Shown here: positions 1 through 29,000 of the stretch, one piece after another
Layout: each line of letters opens with the position of its first letter
Position numbering within the stretch: the first letter of the stretch is position 1
Origin: Undaria pinnatifida
Taxonomy: Eukaryota > Sar > Phaeophyceae > Laminariales > Alariaceae
Direction: 5' to 3'
DNA: 64,000 nt
Assembly: GCA_012845835.1 (NCBI GenBank)
Contig: JABAKD010000005.1
Coordinates: 13,577,205-13,641,204 of the forward strand
Program-made: the position numbers and the translations under genes
The notes under the pieces: generated by a model
What the model saw: the letters and a program-made list of their open reading frames with translations, nothing else
Databases searched by the model: none
What the model was told of the DNA's origin: nothing

Positions 1-1763
1 GCGAACGTTTGTTTCAAAATAAAGTACGCGTGCTATGATCGACAGAGGTACACGTTTTTTTGGCGAACATGGTTTCTGAATCACGGGGCTCCTTGACCAA
101 TAATCGTCGGAAAAAAAAAAATAATATGCCATTTTTTTGGCATGATTCTCGTCGTGTACCTAGGGCATGGGACTTTTCATCCGGTAGCAGGTTTGCTTTT
201 TTCCAAATCAGTTTTTGGGAGAGGTCTTAACCCCTTTAGAGCCCCCACATCCCTCCCTATACTAACTTAAGGGGATATTGTTCCCAAATTGAGGAACCTC
301 AGAAAAAACAATGGTTGGTGCACCCGTACCGTGTGGCACTCGACTACATCCCCATTTCTGCAAGACGCGCTGCAGGCGATTTCATAAAATTACTCTCACG
401 ACGTCAGCCGTGAGTTCCACGAATTTAGGGTATTTTGCACGCGCGCAGCAAGAATCGCTGCATGCGATATTTTTGCGGCGCGCTGTTTCGCCGTAGGCGA
501 AAACTAATTTGGGCTGCTCTTTAGCTTGTTTTCGGGACGCAAGCGGGTTCATCATAGGTATTGTTTCTGGATTGTATAATAGCACAACGAGGACGAAACA
601 GGCTGAATGCCCCCTAGACTTGGCTAGCGCGCGAGTGTTCCAGCAAAAACACGCTCAGCTCTGCCTGAGTCAATCTAAAGATGAACCAGCCGGCAAAAAA
701 CGTGCCTCGAAACTCTTCTTGGGGCGTACGTTAGCGCTAATATCGCCGATTTTTTCTGCGGGGTGCCCGACACACCTCGAGCGCGTGTTTCGCGCAGCGA
801 AGCAGCGAAGCACGGGGCTAACGCCTATATTGTATTCCCTGGTGTCCATGTCTTTCACTTCAACTACGTATTATAGCGAGTGTTCACAGCCGGCGTCGAG
901 GCATACCACTAAGTATCGCGCATGCAGGCAGGTGCTACTAGGAATAAATGAGTACAAATACCACAAAACGTATCCGACGTCGCCATGGTTTATTCACGTT
1001 CCGTGAAATTCCATCCATGGCGGGCGCTTTCTAGGCAAAATTCCCGTGATTCCCCGTGGTGGCTACAACTAGTTCCCGCGGAAAGAGTTCTCGTGGTGGC
1101 CGGTTCCCGCAGGAAGGTTTCCCATAGTGGCCAGTTCCCGTCCGAAAAATCCCGCCAATTCCCGTGGTGGCCGGTTGCCGAACAAAAATTACCGTGAATT
1201 CCCGTCGGGCCTAATTCCCGCAGGAAAAGCTTCCAACATCAAAAATCGTTCCCGAGGCCTGCCCTGAAAAACAAACGCATTTTAGTACACACAAAAAAGA
1301 ACTCGACGAAGGCTATTTCTTGCCACAGATTTTGCACGTGCTCGGGCATAATTTCTGCCCATGTTTGGACATGTTTGAAAATCTGAGCCTGTCAATTTCC
1401 CCCCTATTTATAGCGGTCAGCATGATACCAACCATGTGGCATTTGGGTTGTTGTTGAATGAAGGATTCGCTGGGCTCGAAACATGGCACTTGCAACGTGA
1501 ACCAGCCAATAGGAGTTGAGGCAGTAAAACATGTTACTCATGATCACAACACAATCAAAATCATCAACATACTGAAAATGAAAATAAACGAAAACGATCA
1601 TCTCATATACGCACACGGCAAGGCTGTGCTGGGAGTTGAGGTAGTGGTAACATCATGACCATAATCACAATGGCAACTGCAACCACAATGAAATCACGAC
1701 GACAACGACAATGACACCAAAAACAAATACTAAACAGACAACTATCATACAAGCAAGGCTTAC
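1..1763. other. E1 intron 15 (partial): MITE-B copy, TTCCCGTGG minisatellite, no exon seen
   Basis: This stretch holds a MITE-B relative (27-325), a reverse copy of the short F-type repeat near 374-440, and a degenerate repeat of TTCCCGTGGTGGCCGG at about 1000-1250. I searched both strands for the next E1 block (QPFWSGPKR-like) and did not find it. Confidence 0.6.
27..325. mobile_element. MITE-B relative, decayed
   Basis: GCGTGCTATGATCGACAGAG near the left and GAACCTCAGAAAAAACAATG near the right match the family interior. The right terminal repeat is degraded. Confidence 0.5.
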
Positions 1764-16174
<14,411 letters not shown>

Positions 16175-19031
16175 GGTTTTCACCCTGACATGCACAAGGC
16201 CACGGTATCGATTTGCAGTAATCAGTAACTACAACCAACATTATTTTCGTACAGGTCGACTGTTTTGTGCCCGCTACAGACCTCCTCCGCTCTAGCCTTG
16301 CTCTGGGCAAAGATGGCGTCGGATCGATGGTGAATTCGACGATGGGTTTTGCCAGACTGGGAAAAAAACCAACGTCGGCCCTGTGGACGCCGTTCTTTAG
16401 TTCGACATCTCCTGGCGTTTGCATTGTTGCTACTGATGCGTGCTGCTACTACTACTGCTGTGTTGTACGTGTGATAGGTACTGGTGCATGCATTTTCCGC
16501 TTTCAGGTGCACATTTCCAAGAATATGTCCTGTAGGCTTTGTGGATTCCGGGTAAGGGTATGGGAAATTTACAGAACATCCAGCAGTTTCGGGTACGGGT
16601 ATGGAAGTGCTACATAACTCCCAGAACTTTAGGGTATTGTGGCACGGGCGTACAGAACTCACAGAAGTCCCGGGCGGGTACAAAAAGTGCTGTACCCGTA
16701 CCCCGGGTATTGTGGCACGGGGTGTACAGAACCCACAGAAGTTTCGGGTACGGGAATGAATGTCCTACAGAACTCACAGAGGTTCCGGGTAAGGGTATGA
16801 AAGTCTTACAGAACTTCCAGAAGTTCCGGGTATTGTGGCACGGGCGTACATAACTTACACAAGTTCCGGGTACGCGTAATACCCGGGAAAACGCACATCA
16901 CCTCGGGGGAGGAGTTCGATTGGAAGTCGAGGATTTCATCCGACTTGCATGGCATGTTCTCACTGGGTCAAACGTCCCCGAGGCAATCCGTCGTAGCTTT
17001 TAAGGGCATTCAGTATTATAAAAAAAAACACCACCGAGAGAGGCGATAAATCGTGAACCTCATTGAGTGGCGACCGGGGCAACAGCCGCGCTCACGGTGA
17101 CTGTTCTGTAACATATCACATCATAGCGTACCCCGGCTGTGGCGCCTCAAAAAAAAGAATGGCGATCGCAAGCCCAATTTAGGCACCAGCTCGATAAGCC
17201 AAGTGCCACGACAAATAAGCGAAGCTACCCAAAGCACAGAGGATACTTGGAAGACGTCGATGATAGCTGCTTCGCCGTCACGGTAGATCTGCATTATTCC
17301 GATCGGGAAAAAAAACTCTGACAATACGCAATACGTGGTTTCTCGATAGGAGCCAAATTCGTATGAAAACGTTTCCACGTTTCCACCAAATCGAATCAAA
17401 TTCACTTCGATTCATAAAAAAAAAGAATATTTCGATTCAAAAGTGTCCTTCGTTAATACGTGCCCCTTAGAAACGAAAGAAACATGTACAGGACCTACTA
17501 TTAATACTAGAAAAATACACTGCTGTAGGTGCTACTTTCTTTTTTTGTATGATATAATATGACTGCTGCTGTTCGGTGTTCGGTTTGCGTCACTGGCAAG
17601 ACATGACATCATAACAAAATACATAATAATACTTAAACACTCTTTGGGTTGAGAAAACAGAATGAATACACGGGCTCCCCGGGTATTGTAACAGGTATTT
17701 CCGTACACCGGGTATTGTGCCAGTCTTACAGAAGTCACAGAAGATCCGGGCGATGGTATGGGGATTTTACAGAACTTACAGAAATTCCGTGTACGGTACG
17801 GAAATGTTACATGACCCACAAGGCATACAGAACTCACAAGAGTTATAAAAACTTTATACCCGTACCCCGGATATTTGTGGCACTGGCGTACAGAACTCCC
17901 GGGGCAATACCCGCGGTAAAATACCCCGGGTATGGTATGTACGTACCCTACAGCACCATATTTCAGGGAAGATCTGTATGATCTAGCTCATGTTACCCGG
18001 TAGGAGCCGTACGATCTGCATTATCTCGCACATGCTGACGGGGTTGGATCTGTACTCTAGATACACAGATCCTGTACAAAATATCATAACGGCAGCTAGA
18101 GGATCTACGGTAGATGATATATATATGATCCATACGATGAATATGATCCAGATCGTGATCTGTCAGAGCTGTGCTGTGGTCGAAAGCGGTCCCTCTCTTT
18201 TCACACCGTGTGGATTACGAAAGAAACTCACATCGCTCGTATGATATATCAGCAGTCAAGCTTAGCACAGCAGCAGCTGCATATGGTACCAGAGAAATAT
18301 ACCAATAAACCAGATTATCACAGCAGGACAATGCTCTTACGCCAGCACTGCCACGTGGGCTGGTCTGGTTGGCTGGTCTGTGGTTGAGGTACAGTAACGT
18401 TTTATACTCAGCATACCGTAACAACTTTCTTCCACTCCAGAGTGACTGGACCATGCCCTGTGACCACGGAATTGACTATTCGAGTTTATGTGACAAAAAT
18501 AACAACAACAGCAGCAGTAGAGTAGGCGTATGCAGAAATAGCTGAATACCTGGTAGCACATACCCTGGCGAATACTACCGGTAGTACACCACCGGTGCCA
18601 CACAGCATAACATCGTTGATGGCCGTCATATGAATATGATCGCACTGTAGACTCAAGAATATGAGGAGTAGCGCCGCGGCAGCCAACACCAAGAGCAATG
18701 ATACCCGAAGTATTGAACGTGAACGCTTGGTATTGGGCCCTTGGCCACGGTGTCGACATGTGTCCCTTAGGGCTACTACTGGCGACTCGACTCTGGACAC
18801 GTGAATCTTGAAGCAAAAACACCGCTGTAGCAATATGTTACATAGTATAGCTGTCGCTAGGGAATCTCGCAGAAAGATACACGCATATGTCGCCAACTTG
18901 TACGAGTTGATGGTCCGCGGACATTTCCGGCCAACTCAAGAGGGATCCCTATGTTTTCGCGTCGGCAAAATTAGACACTCGCATTCGCTCAATATATATA
19001 TATATATATACTGCTGTACTTGTACCGGCGA

Positions 19032-19290
19032 CGCGTGCTACGATAGAGGTGTACTACTTTTTTTCTGAGGTTCTTCATTTTCGGAGCTTTTAAGACCTTT
19101 CTTGACCCAAAAACTCATTTGGAAAAAAAATAAACCTGCTTTGTCGCGGATGAAAAATCCCATGGCCTGGGTACACGACGAGAATCATGCAAAAAAATAC
19201 CAATTTTCCGACGAATTTCGGGTTACGGAGCGCCGTCGTTCAGAAACCATTTAGGCCAAAAAAAGGTACACCTCTGTCGTAGCATGCCAT
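19032..19290. mobile_element. MITE-B copy
   Basis: GCTACGATAGAGGTGTACTA at the left and GGTACACCTCTGTCGTAGC at the right form the inverted ends. The interior TTTTCTGAGG and CCGACGAATTTCGGGTTACG match the copy at 1963-2311. Confidence 0.8.
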
Positions 19291-19744
19291 TCGTACCCCT
19301 ATCACTATAACAAAAAAAATACTAGTAGCACAATGCCCTACGAACCAGAGCCTTCGTTAGGCATGCTCTCCGTTCCCCAAAAAGAAGACAACACTGATAT
19401 CAGCAGTAGCAGCACTGGAAGCAGAGTGTCACACAAAGATTGGTTCAAAATGAAAGGCGGCGAAATATAAGACTTGAGAGGGGGGAAAAAACCGACCTAA
19501 AACGAACATAACAAGAATCGGCCACACGACGCAGCCGGGTCCGCGCGCGGGGGGGGGGGGTGAGTGGGGTGTCCGCGCTGCAATGCAAAGGAGAACTGCC
19601 GCACGACGCGCGCTCAGCACGGCGATGCCCGTACTGCTGCATGCCCTTCCGAGGCGCTTGGTAAAATATTCCACTTACGCACTTGTTTTGGTAGCTACAC
19701 ATGAGCTCCAGATACGTCCGCCCTTTTGGGTTCCAAATAGAATT

Positions 19745-19951
19745 GGGGTCCCCCGATAAGGCGGTATCCCGATATAAGGCGGTATCCCGATATAAGGCGG
19801 TATCCCGATATAAGGCGGTCAAAATCGCTTGGCGCGGCTATTAGTAGGGAATTGCACTCACAACCCGGAAATAATAAGGCGATTTTCCCCAACAAGGCGG
19901 TCGTTTTGCTCTCTATACAATACCACACCACCGCCTTACTGGAGGACCCCT
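19745..19951. mobile_element. MITE-A copy
   Basis: Left GGGGTCCCCCGATAAGGCGG; right CCGCCTTACTGGAGGACCCC, a good inverted repeat. Three tandem ATATAAGGCGGTATCCCG units lie at the left end. Confidence 0.76.
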
Positions 19952-22900
19952 ACTTCTGTGGTCGTGTATCATACTATTTGGTCAACCTTTTGGGGTTTCT
20001 AAATGGGGCTCATCTATACCAAAAACATGAAAAAATACAATTCAGCTGCGAGATCGGCCAAAAAGGATTTCGGTCAAAACCCAACTCTGCAAGCTGCGTG
20101 TGGTACTTCGTTGTGAAAACCCTCGTAAAGGACACAGGTCGGCGAATGCCCTGCTAATGCCAGGGTCAACAGGACGAAGACGTTCAGCCTTGCCCTGTGC
20201 ACGGAAATATATAACCCGCACTGAGCAGGATGGACCAAGGACGAAAGAAGATAAGTGCGCCGAACCGTCTGGGAAGAGCGTGCAGGAGTGCCGCCGTCAG
20301 TACTCTGTGCGCGTGTCGTATACACGCCTCCTTACAACATCGCGCCCCGAAAAAAACCTCTCTACCCCGCAGCACCCCGGGCGGCTTTCTTGTGTGGCCG
20401 ATTATGCCTAATCGCCATTTTTATTTTTCTTGACATTTTTTTCCCCATTGCAGTCAGCCCAAAAGGGGTTTGATAATCCTGCACCAAGGCTTAGATATTT
20501 GATGGACATGTTCCGCGCCTCCAGACACGAGTACAACTATAGCAGCATCACAGGAAGCAAAATGCCGCACAACGGCGGTTGCAAAAAAAGGCGATGGCTA
20601 TCAATACTAACTATGGACCCTTCTGGGGCTTCCGAGAAAAAACAAACGCCCAAACAAAAGCCCAAACAAAATAACTTTATTACAGGATCGGTCACACGAA
20701 AGCAGCCGGATTTGCTTGAATACAGGGGGGGGGGGGGGGAGGTGTCCACGCTTCTGCGATGCAAGGAGAACTGCCATACGACACGGGCGCAGCATGGTGA
20801 TACTCGCGCTGCTGCAAGCAGTTCCGAGGAGCTTGACAAGATAAGATCACACTTGCACTCGTGTTGTGTTTGGGGTGCGATACACGTCCCAAAAAAACTA
20901 ATCCACGAGGATAAGCGCGATCAACCGTCCACGAAGGGCGTGCAGAAGCGGTGAGCGTCAAAGTCATGCTGTGAGCGTGTCGTGTACCAGGTACCAGGTA
21001 CATCGTAATGGTAGATAGCTCCTCTTAACATAGCACTTCCGACACCCTTCCTATCATACCCAGCTGCAGCCCGGGCTGCTTCGTGTGCCTGATTTTCTCT
21101 GTACCATACAACGTAACTTTTCTCCCGTCTTCGGCATGTTTCCCCCCTCAAGTTCCAACTGCCGTAGGAAAGGAAGGGTGCGCGTGTGCTCGTTATCCGC
21201 TGGCATGCTACGCATGAAATGAATGTTGACCTGAAATTCGTCGAACTCACGGCTGACGTCCTTGAAATGTTATTTATAAAATATGTATATTCGTATATAC
21301 CTGGTATATGTGTTTGTTTAATATGACCCCTCCCATTATGAAAAAACCCACCCACATAGTATATTACAAGTACCAACAACGCAGCTTGCAATGAGTATTG
21401 ACCCGAAATTCATAAGACTCACGGCTGACGTCCTTGAAATATGTTTATGAAATGTATAGCAGGGTTTACGATACTCGTGTGTAGCTTTTTTTACCGCAAT
21501 TAGTCTGAAGTGCGGGCTTGCACATTTTTGTTTTTTGTCCGCGTGCTCATTGCGGTCGGCATTGCATGGCCAAACCACCCAAGGCCGTATTTGCAATGAG
21601 CTTCCTCTGTCTCGTACATATTTAATAGTTTGTGACCACAGAGCTCGTCTCTCTACAGCAGTAGTAGGAGAAGGCGTCGGCACGGGCACTGGTTATGCTG
21701 GATGTAGACGGGTGGAAACACCAGTTTAACGTGAGTAACACACACCGGGTATCATGCAATAATCTTCGATGGTTGCATGCGACGGTGACACGGAGCGGTT
21801 ATAACATGACCATGGACAAGTGAAGGAACAAACAGGGAGGCATGTACCGGAGGTGTTGAACAACGGACAAAGCATTACCGATCTATGGTACTAGTACATC
21901 GTAACATAGCATACCCTGGTGAGGCGAACAGACGAATTCGTGGCTTCGCGGGAATGTTGTTCTTGCTCCTCAAGAGAGCGGGGATAACATGAGGCAACAA
22001 CAAGGCCACCCATATGTTGAAGGGCCACTCACAGCGTCGCAGCAGTAGACGGAGCAAGGGGGGAGAAGCAGCTCTGGTATGTGGTGCCCTCGTCCCTCGT
22101 CTTTCCGGCCCTGCTTGCTGCTTGAATGGTTAATTAACACGTCTATACGCGGGCCGCATCCTTGCAACCCTACAAACAACCTTCTACTGGATTGTGAGCA
22201 AGTGCAGCCCTTGCAGCACACAAACGTAATCTACAGCAAGCACCATTTTGATAAACGTAGCTGAATGGCACCACTCACACGGCTCTGCAACCTACCGGAA
22301 AGGGCAGGAGAACGGCTCACAGCCGCAAGAGCCAGCCAAGGTTCCAGAAAAATCACAGTTCTCGCCCAGGGCAAGAAATCGACGGCGCTGACGTGCAACG
22401 TTTCTAGCACCGACGTATTCAAGCACAAGCAGTGCGATTGCAATGACAGCGGGCCTAGCGCGCTTCTTTGTTGGACGCTATGTTGGGCTAGGAGGTGGAT
22501 GCCATACTGGGGGGCAAAACTAGGCAACTCTTAAGGGGGGTATATAGTCTAATGGAGTAAAAGGCGATGCGTGTTCGATCTTCGCACACCTCTTTGCAGC
22601 AGGCTCGGCCACCGTCTTTGCTGTAGGGGAGGAGATTGCTCTGCCTCCGTCTACCGTAGTCCTTTGCAGTCAGCGTCGATCTGTCGTGAGTCAGTTGCAC
22701 GGTGTTGCAAGTCGTCCGCGCCAGTCTCTCGTTTCCAGCGTTGGTTGTGTCTATGGCTCTCTTTAGAAAAGGTTGGATGGAAAAAGCCTCGCATGCCTCT
22801 ATAAATTATTTACCTCAAACTTTGAGGGGAAGTACCAGTATTAAAATTCCCGCGATAAACATGCCTTCCAATTTTCGAAACACGTAATAAAATATCGGGT

Positions 22901-22978
22901 ATATCTCTTGCTCGACCACTTTTTGCCGCTGGCAACACACTCGCTCAAGAAACAACGCCAGGGGAAAAACAAGGAGAC

Positions 22979-23025
22979 ATGCCGGAACCGGCGTCTTTGG
23001 CAGATGAGAACCCCGTCGCAAAAGC
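22979..23025 (+). CDS. UBAC2-like exon 1 (tentative start exon)
   Basis: ATG at 22979 opens MPEPASLADENPVAKA and ends with two bases at a consensus GTGAGT donor. The phase fits exon 2 exactly. It is a short exon 5.5 kb upstream of exon 2, supported only by the start codon, the donor and the phase. The alternative is translation from an ATG inside exon 2. Confidence 0.42.
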
Positions 23026-26000
23026 GTGAGTGACTTCACCTGACGAAAATAAATTCGCACACAAACGCTCGAGTACCTACATTTCTGATTGCTTCAGTCA
23101 AAACTGGACGAAGTCCAAAAGGGAATATTCGTACTACTTGAACCTTCAACCTTTAGTCCTCTCTGGAGAAAGAGGAGAGCTCAGGCTCGCAATGGAGCGA
23201 GGTAGAGCGACGTCGAGAAGACGGGGTGGGGTCTTGAGATGACTCTAGTGCGATGCGCCGCGGCGCGCTGCGTTGTTTCAGTTCTTGCGTTCTTGTGTTC
23301 GGCGGTGTATTTTATTTTTGGCGTTCTTCCGCTCTCTTTCAGAGATATCCATTCTCCACTCTGGACTTTCGACGTACGGAGAGAATCGTCGTAGACCCTA
23401 CCCCCCCCCCCCGACCCGGCGGCCCGACTCAGATGCATTTGTCTTTTTACGAATGGGTGTTTGCGCGACGTGCTTGAAAGTTGGGCAACAACATGCTTCA
23501 CGTAGCGAAGGCAGGACAGGCGATCGAGTGGACTGTTCTTGTTCATGCAGCAGTAGAATAGTATTGATCCCTCTATATACAGCACCGATTTAGTCGTAGT
23601 GCTGATTTAGTAGTGCTCGTTGCGCTCTAAACGAGGCGCCAGTGAAATCTCTTATTAATAGCACAGATGGGAATACCCAGTACCGTTACAGGCAGTCTAC
23701 GGAGTACCATCGCGCCGGTTGCCGCTCGAACAACAGGATAGTGCCGGAATTTCTGGCTGCATGCCGGCGATACGGAGAGGCCACTGCTGCTGCATACCTG
23801 TTGTGGTAGTTCACGTTTGATCACCGTGCACGGCCACGCACAGAAATCCTCAAGCCCCAAATTCGATAATCACTGACTGCTGCTGCTCAATCATAGCTCG
23901 GAGTATGGGCTAAACACGACAGCCGCAGAGCAGAGACTCGAACGGTGTGCTCGTGGCTGGTATCTCATAGGTCTGTAATTTGACTATTAATAAACGTCGC
24001 CAGCATCGTGCTGTAATTACCATCGATATGTTATAAATAGTTGCGCGCGGCATTTTTGCGAAGTTTAGCGTCGTTGTATCTGCCTATCGCGTTTGCGGTT
24101 CGACGTGAAGCCTTTCACAGTTTTGACAAGTTAGTTGGCTTACTTTGCCACCCAGCTACAGTAAGTAGTGGTCCGTCTATAATACAGGTTGAATAGTGCC
24201 GGTTGCCGGTATAGGGCCGGTTGTCGCTATAGTGCCTGTTGCCGCCACCGCCGTTGCTGCGTTGCCGTGGATACGCTACTTGCTTGCCTTTCGCCAATAC
24301 TTCCCCTGTTTTCATCGATATTGATTTACCAGTATTTATTTATTGCGTGCCGCGCGTTCCCTCCACTGACTGCTTCGGCACCAAGGGTTTGTGCTGTCGG
24401 TTTTGAAGCTGATTCTGCGTGAATACAGCAATATCGGGTAGGGAAGGAATTCCGCTTTGTGTCCGCTTTTTCTTCTGTCGGCAAAAGGTTTGTCGAAAAA
24501 TCTTATCACTCAATTGACAACGGAAGGAAGCTGAAAACTCTACCGGCAAAAAATCACACTCCATAGTTGTTACATGTTCCAACTTATGGAGACCTGGGTT
24601 TCCTTGGTTTGGAACGTATTTCGTGGCAACGCAGGAGGCGTGATTTGTGCGGAATAGGAGTAACCGTAATGAACCAGGTTTTCAATTCGGGATAGTGCAC
24701 AACACGTTGGTTGGGCTGTTTGTGTTGGACGACCCGCCACAAGAGACGTTCATCAAATACCGTGAACATGCACGAGATTCAAGCCCTCAGCCTGGACGAT
24801 TTGCCCGTGTGACGGAGGTATTTGATCGAGAGATGGACATGAGCATCAAATTCAGTGGTGGTTCCTCTTTAGCGCCGGTTGAGTAGCGCCGGTTTTCCTG
24901 CTACAGTGCCTGTGAAGTCGGTTGGTGCAAATGGGAACAACCAGTAGTGGCAGAATGCGGACTAGTGCCGGTTTCCACTATAGTGCCGTTATTTCGGGCT
25001 GGCACACACCGGCACTATAGAGGGACCATTGATGTATCACGAAGGTGCAGCTGGCATTTGCTACTGACTACCGCAAGCTGTTTTCCGGCATGGCCGCGGG
25101 GGACAAGGGGAACATGAACCGGACAGAGGTTATCACCCTGCTGCCGAGATCGTGGAAGGTACGGCAGCTCCTGGTTTTCCGAAGCTGCTGTGCGTTCCAT
25201 GATATCTGCGGCAAGGCTGGTAACGTCCGCCCGCGTCGCGTTCCCTTTCCCCCTCATGGCCGTGCCGGCATAGTGCGAGGTACAGTAGGTTGCGGGAAGG
25301 GAGCCTGCTGTATTCAGTATGTACCGGTATCGATGCAATACCCAATAGTGCCTGTGTCCGCTATACTGCAGGTATTGTTGGCTGACACATACCGACACTC
25401 TAGAGAGACCACCGCTGTCACACGAAGATGCAGCTGGCGTTGCGACTGACTTCCGCAAGCGTTTTTCCCGGCATGGCCGTGGAGGAAAATGAGAACGAGC
25501 GGGTAGAGGTTCTCACCCTGGCCGCCGAGACCATGGAAGGCGCAGCAGCTCCTAGGTCTCTGAAGTGGCTGTGCGTTCTATTACCTCGGCGGTTGGGTTG
25601 AGAACCTCTACCCGCTTTTATGTGTTTCTTTCCCCCGCCGGCCATGACAGCCTAATAGGTTGCGGGAGCCTGTAGCAGCTCCAGCTGCGTCTTCGTGACA
25701 TTTGGAGCGCCGTCGTTGTTTCGCAAAGCTCGCTCAAAATCCATCGTGACATGGCCGACTCGTCCAGGCGGAGGAGTGTACCCTTGAACCTTACCATTTC
25801 AAGGGTGTTTCCGGTAGAGTATACAAGGTTCCCGTTCGAGATGTAGTTGGCTTGGTATCCCGGGGGTGTCGCGTTCTTGAAAAGAGGTTACACAGGCGTT
25901 CCAGTGATGTGCCAGGTACGAGCTATTGCTTCCTGTGCTGCTGCTGTATGCTTCGTATGCATGGTGTGAGGTCCGATGATGGTGTGTGTGTTGACTGTTT

Positions 26001-29000
26001 CATTGGACATGAAAACGTTGCACGAATTCGACAGATCAGATCATCTTTCGTGATCTGTGTGATCTGTGTATTTCAGGGCAGACAAATCCTTGGTCTGTAT
26101 GATCGGCAGGCACATGCACATAAAACAGAAGCACCGTCCGTGGTTGTCACAGAGAAAATAACCAGGGCTTTTCATGGGTCATGACCCCAACCGCGGGTCG
26201 GGTCAAGGGGGTTTCCAAATCTCGCGGATTGGGTCGGGTCGGGTCCTTACGTTGTAAAATATCACGGGTCGGGCCTGGTCGGGTCGGGTCGGGTCAAGAC
26301 GTTTCAAAATCTCGCGAGTCGGGTCGGGTCGGGTCAAGAGGTTGTCACAATCTCGCAGGTCGGGTCGAGTCATGACCCGCGAGATACGGTCACTCACGGG
26401 TCAAGCCATCATGACCCGCGAGTTGTTTTCGGCTGACCCGCGGGTCGAACCGGCGGATCTGGCCTGCGGATTCGCCTTTTTTTTTCAAACTTATACATAG
26501 CTGCCTGTCGGAGGGTCCTTCTCGTGCCGGCGCCTTGCGGGTCCGAAAATGATACAACAAAACTTGCCGTTTCCTGCATGAAAGCCTCTCTCGTCCAGAT
26601 TCTCCGACCGTATGTTATCATACCGTCCAGAAACATCAATCAACGAGACAGCAACTTCTCGTACCAGGCATAAAGTATTACTACGCGAATCCCGGTGTCG
26701 GATGAAGCCTCAAGTATTATTCAGGTATATTGTCATCCATCCAAGTCCACTAAAACAAGCCAGGCCACACACTCTTGCTGCATTGCAGGGTGCAACAATA
26801 AAGACGAACAATGAATGGTAGTATAAAAACCCATGCACGACGTATACGTACTCATTGGATACCCGGTAAAAATCTTATCATACGATTGGTCCAGTACAAA
26901 ATGTGACCAAACGTAAAAAGGCAAGGGCAGTCGTCGCCGAAGCAGCAGCAGCACCGGCAGCAGCAAGCACCAGCAGCAGACTCCTGGTCCTCGCGGATCG
27001 CAACCTCTGCTGACAGATCCATCGCCCCAGTTGTGGGCTTGCTTGCTGCCGGAGGCGGCTCAGCTAGGCTGCTTGTCGGGGCCGGAGACTGCTAGATAGA
27101 TACAGTAAGTAGCTAGCTCGAGAATTATCATATCACTAGCACGAAATGTGACCAAACGTGAAAAAGCAGGAGCATTCAGTTGTCGTCGAAGCAGCAGCAG
27201 CACAGCTCAGCAGCAGAATGGCAGCAGCAAGCACCACCAGCAGCAGGCAACGCTTCCTCGCGGATCGAAGCCCCTGCTGACAGACCCACCGCCGCCCCAG
27301 TTTTGGGCTTGCTGCCGGGGCCGGAGACTGCATAGATAACTAGCTTTCTCGTCGGGTTGCTCGTCGAGTCAACCCGGTGGTCTAACGCTACGGGCGTGGC
27401 TAATTGCCCATGCGTGTGTTGCGGTCTCTTTCTCATTTTTCGCGCGCACACCATATAGTAGTGCTGCAAACAATGCCGGTAAAAAAACCAGAGAGCACGA
27501 CATCCTGGGAAAAGTACGAGGGACTAAGGACCAACCAACCGACCAATGTACATATCCAAATATGTTGTCATGCTTGACCCGTGACTTTTCGATTTTGACC
27601 CGTGAGATATGTCACGGGTCCAGTCGACCATGACCCGCATGAAACCCGCACCTCGCGGGTCACCCGGAGTGTGGCGGGTCGGGTCGGGTTGGGTCAGGAG
27701 GCTTTCAAAATCTCGCGGGCCGGGTCGGGTCGGGTCAGGAAGTTTTCAAAATCTCACGGGTCGGGTCGGGTCGGGTCAAAACGTTTTCAAAATCTCGCGG
27801 GTCAGTTCGGGTCGGGTCGGGTCACCAACCCGACCCGACCCGGCTCGCGAGGTTTAGCCCGACCCGTGAAAAGCTATCCACAACACGTGCCATGGACCTC
27901 GGCCGGGATCCAGACGTGCGTCGAGATGTACCGGCGCCCCCCCTGCGTGGCCCGCAGCCTTAAAGCTCGAGGAAGGACCCTCGGCCGCGGGTGGAAGCAA
28001 TGCAAATCCGCCATAAAGATTTGTGCACTTTCGCACGTACTATGAGGGCATCGGCGTGCGTACTCTGACTTCTACGTGCTTTTTCAACTGCCTAGTTGGT
28101 GAGAATATACAGGGGATTGGGAAAGCATGTCCCTTGATTGGTCCTGTCCCTCCACAGCGACATCTACTCTATAGTGTAACGAACAGCATACGTCTACTCG
28201 ATTCATGTTGCAATTGTTTGCTTTTTTTTTACAATAGCATACGTTTACAATGTGCCGGGTGTGGTCGATCGCATGTCCATTCACGCCTCGGAGCACCATG
28301 CTAGGCATCTGCCGAGCCTATCGTCTGGGACTGCTGTTTCTGCCAAACGTGTCGAGTTTTAACCCTTCAACTCGTATTAAAACGAATAGGATAGGTCTGA
28401 TCACGCCTGAAACTGATTGCGTGGATGATACGTGCAACTACAGAACGTGTACCTTCTAGGACTGTTTCAGCCGAACTTATCGAGTTTTAAACTTATACGC
28501 AGTATATATGATTTGTAGCAAATACGACGAGTCTGTTCTCATTAAAACGGTTTGTTTTCTACTACCAGGTACCGGGTGTGGTCGAGCACGTGTCCGTTCA
28601 CGTCTCGGTGCACCATGATGACCATCGTCGGAGCGTTTGTTCTGAGCCTTTTTTTGCCAAACTTGACAATGGCCCTCAACAGCAGCCTCTTCTTTACCAT
28701 CGGAAAGCTTGAAGGTCGGTCCAACAACTAGCAAGCTAGGTAGAGCTGTGTTATAGCTGTAGATCTTGAGCTGTAAAGCCGTGGAGCTGTAGCAGAGCTG
28801 TTGGAGTAGGTGTAGAGCTGCAACTCTAGAACTGTAGTAGCAGAGCTCTACGACCCGCTGTAGAGGTGTAGAGCTCTGCGACTAATGGCAGAGGTGTACG
28901 ACTTTAGTACGTGTAGAGCTGTAACTGTAGAGGTGTGCGAGTAGCTGTGGAACTGTATATCTGTAGAGCTGTAGCAGTAAAGCGGCTCAAGTAGCTGCAG

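Larger units (their letters stand above)
16175..22978. other. Divergent intergenic region between E1 and UBAC2-like genes
   Basis: It contains tandem repeats with GGGTACGGG/CAGAACT units (16540-16890 and 17670-17950), a GATCTG-rich repeat (17965-18190), MITE-B (19032-19290), MITE-A (19745-19951), G-tracts near 19550 and 20726, and two F-type copies (21190-21450). Promoters for both genes should lie here, but I cannot point to a specific element. No credible gene seen. Confidence 0.6.
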
